The notes under the pieces: generated by a model
What the model saw: the letters and a program-made list of their open reading frames with translations, nothing else
Told to the model about the DNA's origin: nothing
The model's database searches: none
In this document: positions 5,896 through 6,937 of the stretch, piece after piece
Layout of the letters: every line of letters starts with the position of its first letter
Numbering within the stretch: the first letter of the stretch is position 1
NCBI GenBank assembly: GCA_965368175.1
Contig: CBDULX010000163.1
Location: 1 to 6,937 of the forward strand
Length of the DNA: 6,937 nucleotides
Origin: CBDULX01 sp965368175
GTDB lineage: Bacteria; Pseudomonadota; Gammaproteobacteria; SZUA-229
Direction: 5' to 3'
Program-made: the position numbers and the translations under genes

Positions 5896-6660
5896 ATGAA
5901 CAAACCGGTAGTACTAATCGGTATGGGTGAAATGGGTGGCGTGTTTGCCCGGGGTTTTTTGCGATCTGGTTACCCGGTTTTTCCTGTAACTCGCGCTATG
6001 AGTATGGCTGATCAGGCTGAACAAATTAGCGACCCTGAACTGGTACTGGTAGCTGTGGCTGAAAATGACCTGCATTCGGTGTTGCAACAAATTCCCGAGG
6101 TCTGGCGAGATAAAATGGTTTTACTGCAAAATGAACTGTTGCCAGCTGACTGGCAAAAGCATCAGCTTAAATCACCAACGGTGATCTCGGTGTGGTTTGA
6201 AAAGAAAAAAGGGCAGGATGCCAGGGTGATCATTCCTTCACCAGTATATGGGCCAAAAGCACAGCAGGTGCATGATGCTCTGGCATCTATCGATATTGCC
6301 AGTAAGGTTCTGGAGAATGAGCAGCAGCTACTGTTTGAGCTGGTGGTGAAAAATTTGTACATTCTGACCACTAATATTTCCGGGTTAGAAACCGCTGGCA
6401 ATGTGGGTGAGTTGTGGGCACAGCACCGGGATGTGGCCGAAGCGGTGGCTAAAGACGTAATTGCCATTCAACAGGCGCTTACCAGTAAGACCTTTGATGT
6501 TAAATCTCTGATGGATGCTATGCTGGTAGCCTTCAATGGAGACCCAGAGCATATGTGTATGGGTCGCAGTGCACCGGGTCGATTGCAGCGAGCCTTGTCA
6601 CAGGCCAGTGAAAAAGGTGTCGAGGTACCCAAACTGCAGGAGATTTCATCTGCAATCTAA
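5896..6660 (+). CDS. Ketopantoate reductase-like NAD(P)-binding Rossmann protein, substrate unknown
   Basis: This 254-residue protein looks like a cytoplasmic NAD(P)-dependent dehydrogenase of the ketopantoate reductase (PanE/ApbA) type fold. It opens with VVLIGMGEMGG at 5-15 (GxGxxG), has a VTR at 31-33 at the end of the second strand where NADP-binding members carry a basic residue, LLQNEL at 76-81 (compare the LQNG motif of PanE) and VVKNLYILTTN at 150-160, where Lys152 could be the catalytic lysine. The C-terminal helical part has GRSAPGRLQRAL, where PanE enzymes usually carry a substrate-binding Glu in a TEID-like motif; I do not see that Glu, so pantothenate synthesis is doubtful. The start at 5896 is chosen for its AAGGGGA site and because the promoter lies inside the longer frame from 5830. 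The gene is divergent from amgK. The fold is fairly sure; the substrate is not known. Confidence 0.75.
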   Translation: MNKPVVLIGMGEMGGVFARGFLRSGYPVFPVTRAMSMADQAEQISDPELVLVAVAENDLHSVLQQIPEVWRDKMVLLQNELLPADWQKHQLKSPTVISVWFEKKKGQDARVIIPSPVYGPKAQQVHDALASIDIASKVLENEQQLLFELVVKNLYILTTNISGLETAGNVGELWAQHRDVAEAVAKDVIAIQQALTSKTFDVKSLMDAMLVAFNGDPEHMCMGRSAPGRLQRALSQASEKGVEVPKLQEISSAI

Positions 6661-6735
6661 ATAGTCATTTTCAATGTGGCTATCATTGTTAATGGCCTGT
6701 ATTAGCCATAAGCGGACTGATCAAAAATTTAAAAT

Positions 6736-6831
6736 TTTGCCACAGAGTCACAGAGCGCACAGAGAAAACAGTCGTGGCTGTATTAGGGCGAACTTATAAA
6801 AACTCTGTGTTCTCTGTGCCTCTGTGGCAAA
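6736..6831. repeat. Long imperfect palindrome built of CACAGAG units (REP/MITE-like)
   Basis: Arms of 29 bp at 6736-6764 and 6803-6831 match in inverted orientation at 26 of 29 positions around a 38-base centre. Each arm holds three copies of CACAGAG (or CTCTGTG) spaced by 1 or 2 bases and ends in TTTGCC or GGCAAA on the outside. The element would form a strong stem-loop in either transcript and could end transcription of the reductase-like gene. From memory, similar sequences recur as dispersed intergenic repeats in environmental bacteria, but I cannot check copy number here. There is no transposase and no obvious target-site duplication. Confidence 0.75.
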
Positions 6832-6851
6832 TCTTTTGATTTTAAGTTAGC

Positions 6852-6889
6852 AAACGTCAGCTACAGGGTGTTTTTAGACGTTTATTTTT
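6852..6889 (+). terminator. Inverted repeat followed by a T-rich tract, possible terminator
   Basis: AAACGTC at 6852-6858 and GACGTTT at 6877-6883 form a 7-bp stem with an 18-base loop, followed by ATTTTT at 6884-6889. The stem has only three G-C pairs and a long loop, so it would be weak. It may instead be a regulatory site for the gene expected just after the window. Confidence 0.3.
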
Positions 6890-6932
6890 GTGGTAAATAA
6901 CAGGGCCTTATTAAGCCTTTAACACCATCACT

Positions 6933-6937
6933 GGAGG
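6933..6937 (+). promoter_or_regulatory. Probable Shine-Dalgarno of a gene starting beyond the window
   Basis: The window ends in GGAGG, a near-perfect ribosome site. A plus-strand gene probably starts within about ten bases after the end. No part of its coding sequence is visible. Confidence 0.4.

Larger units (their letters stand above)
6661..6937. other. Non-coding region after the reductase-like gene
   Basis: I see no convincing gene here. It holds, in order, a weak 6-bp hairpin (TGGCTA at 6677 and TAGCCA at 6703), the long CACAGAG palindrome, a second inverted repeat followed by a T-rich stretch, and a possible ribosome site at the very end. The AT-rich flanks of the palindrome (ATCAAAA on the left, TTTTGAT on the right) also form inverted sequence once an offset of about 7 bp is allowed. 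Confidence 0.6.

Noticed and set aside
6162..6467. A 101-residue minus-strand frame rich in Ser and Cys inside the reductase-like gene
   Set aside because: It is the mirror of a well-supported coding sequence, and its composition looks like antisense noise.
6741..6826. The CACAGAG units as a CRISPR or tandem-repeat array
   Set aside because: Units are 7 bp with 1- or 2-base gaps and the two sets are inverted to each other; there are no spacers and no cas genes.

Overview
The window reads as a chromosomal segment of a gammaproteobacterium with roughly balanced base composition. The best taxonomic hint is the amgK-murU pair, which belongs to the peptidoglycan (cell-wall sugar) recycling route known from Pseudomonas and many other Gram-negative bacteria. 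The outer-membrane-type protein and the GGDEF-EAL signalling protein also fit a Gram-negative host. I cannot name a genus. There is no transposase, integrase, phage gene, CRISPR array, tRNA or rRNA gene in the window.

Layout from left to right. (1) 2-859 (+): the 3' part of a GGDEF-EAL cyclic-di-GMP protein with an apparently complete EAL phosphodiesterase domain. (2) 848-3305 (-): a tight two-gene operon of a GCS2-type carboxylate-amine ligase followed by an M14 zinc deacylase of the AstE/aspartoacylase kind. The deacylase gene overlaps the end of the EAL gene tail to tail by 12 bp, and a perfect 11-bp inverted repeat spans this junction. (3) 3306-3582: a divergent regulatory region with a likely minus-strand promoter for the ligase operon, an extended -10 promoter on the plus strand, and two palindromes, one of them sitting on the predicted transcription start. 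(4) 3583-4131 (+): a small secreted protein, probably an outer-membrane beta-barrel. (5) 4164-5821 (-): amgK and murU, overlapping by 4 bp. (6) 5822-5895: a very compact divergent promoter region in which two extended -10 boxes on opposite strands lie 6 bp apart. (7) 5896-6660 (+): a ketopantoate-reductase-like Rossmann protein of unknown substrate. (8) 6661-6937: non-coding sequence with a long imperfect palindrome built of CACAGAG units, then a leader ending in GGAGG that probably serves a gene just beyond the window.

How the genes work together: AmgK and MurU act in sequence, phosphorylating recycled N-acetylmuramic acid (MurNAc) at C1 and then making UDP-MurNAc, which bypasses de novo synthesis. 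The ligase and the deacylase are the least understood part. Their 1-bp spacing suggests co-translation and a shared substrate, possibly making and breaking an amide-linked amino acid conjugate. That pair is the best candidate here for an undescribed pathway, but its substrate cannot be read from sequence.
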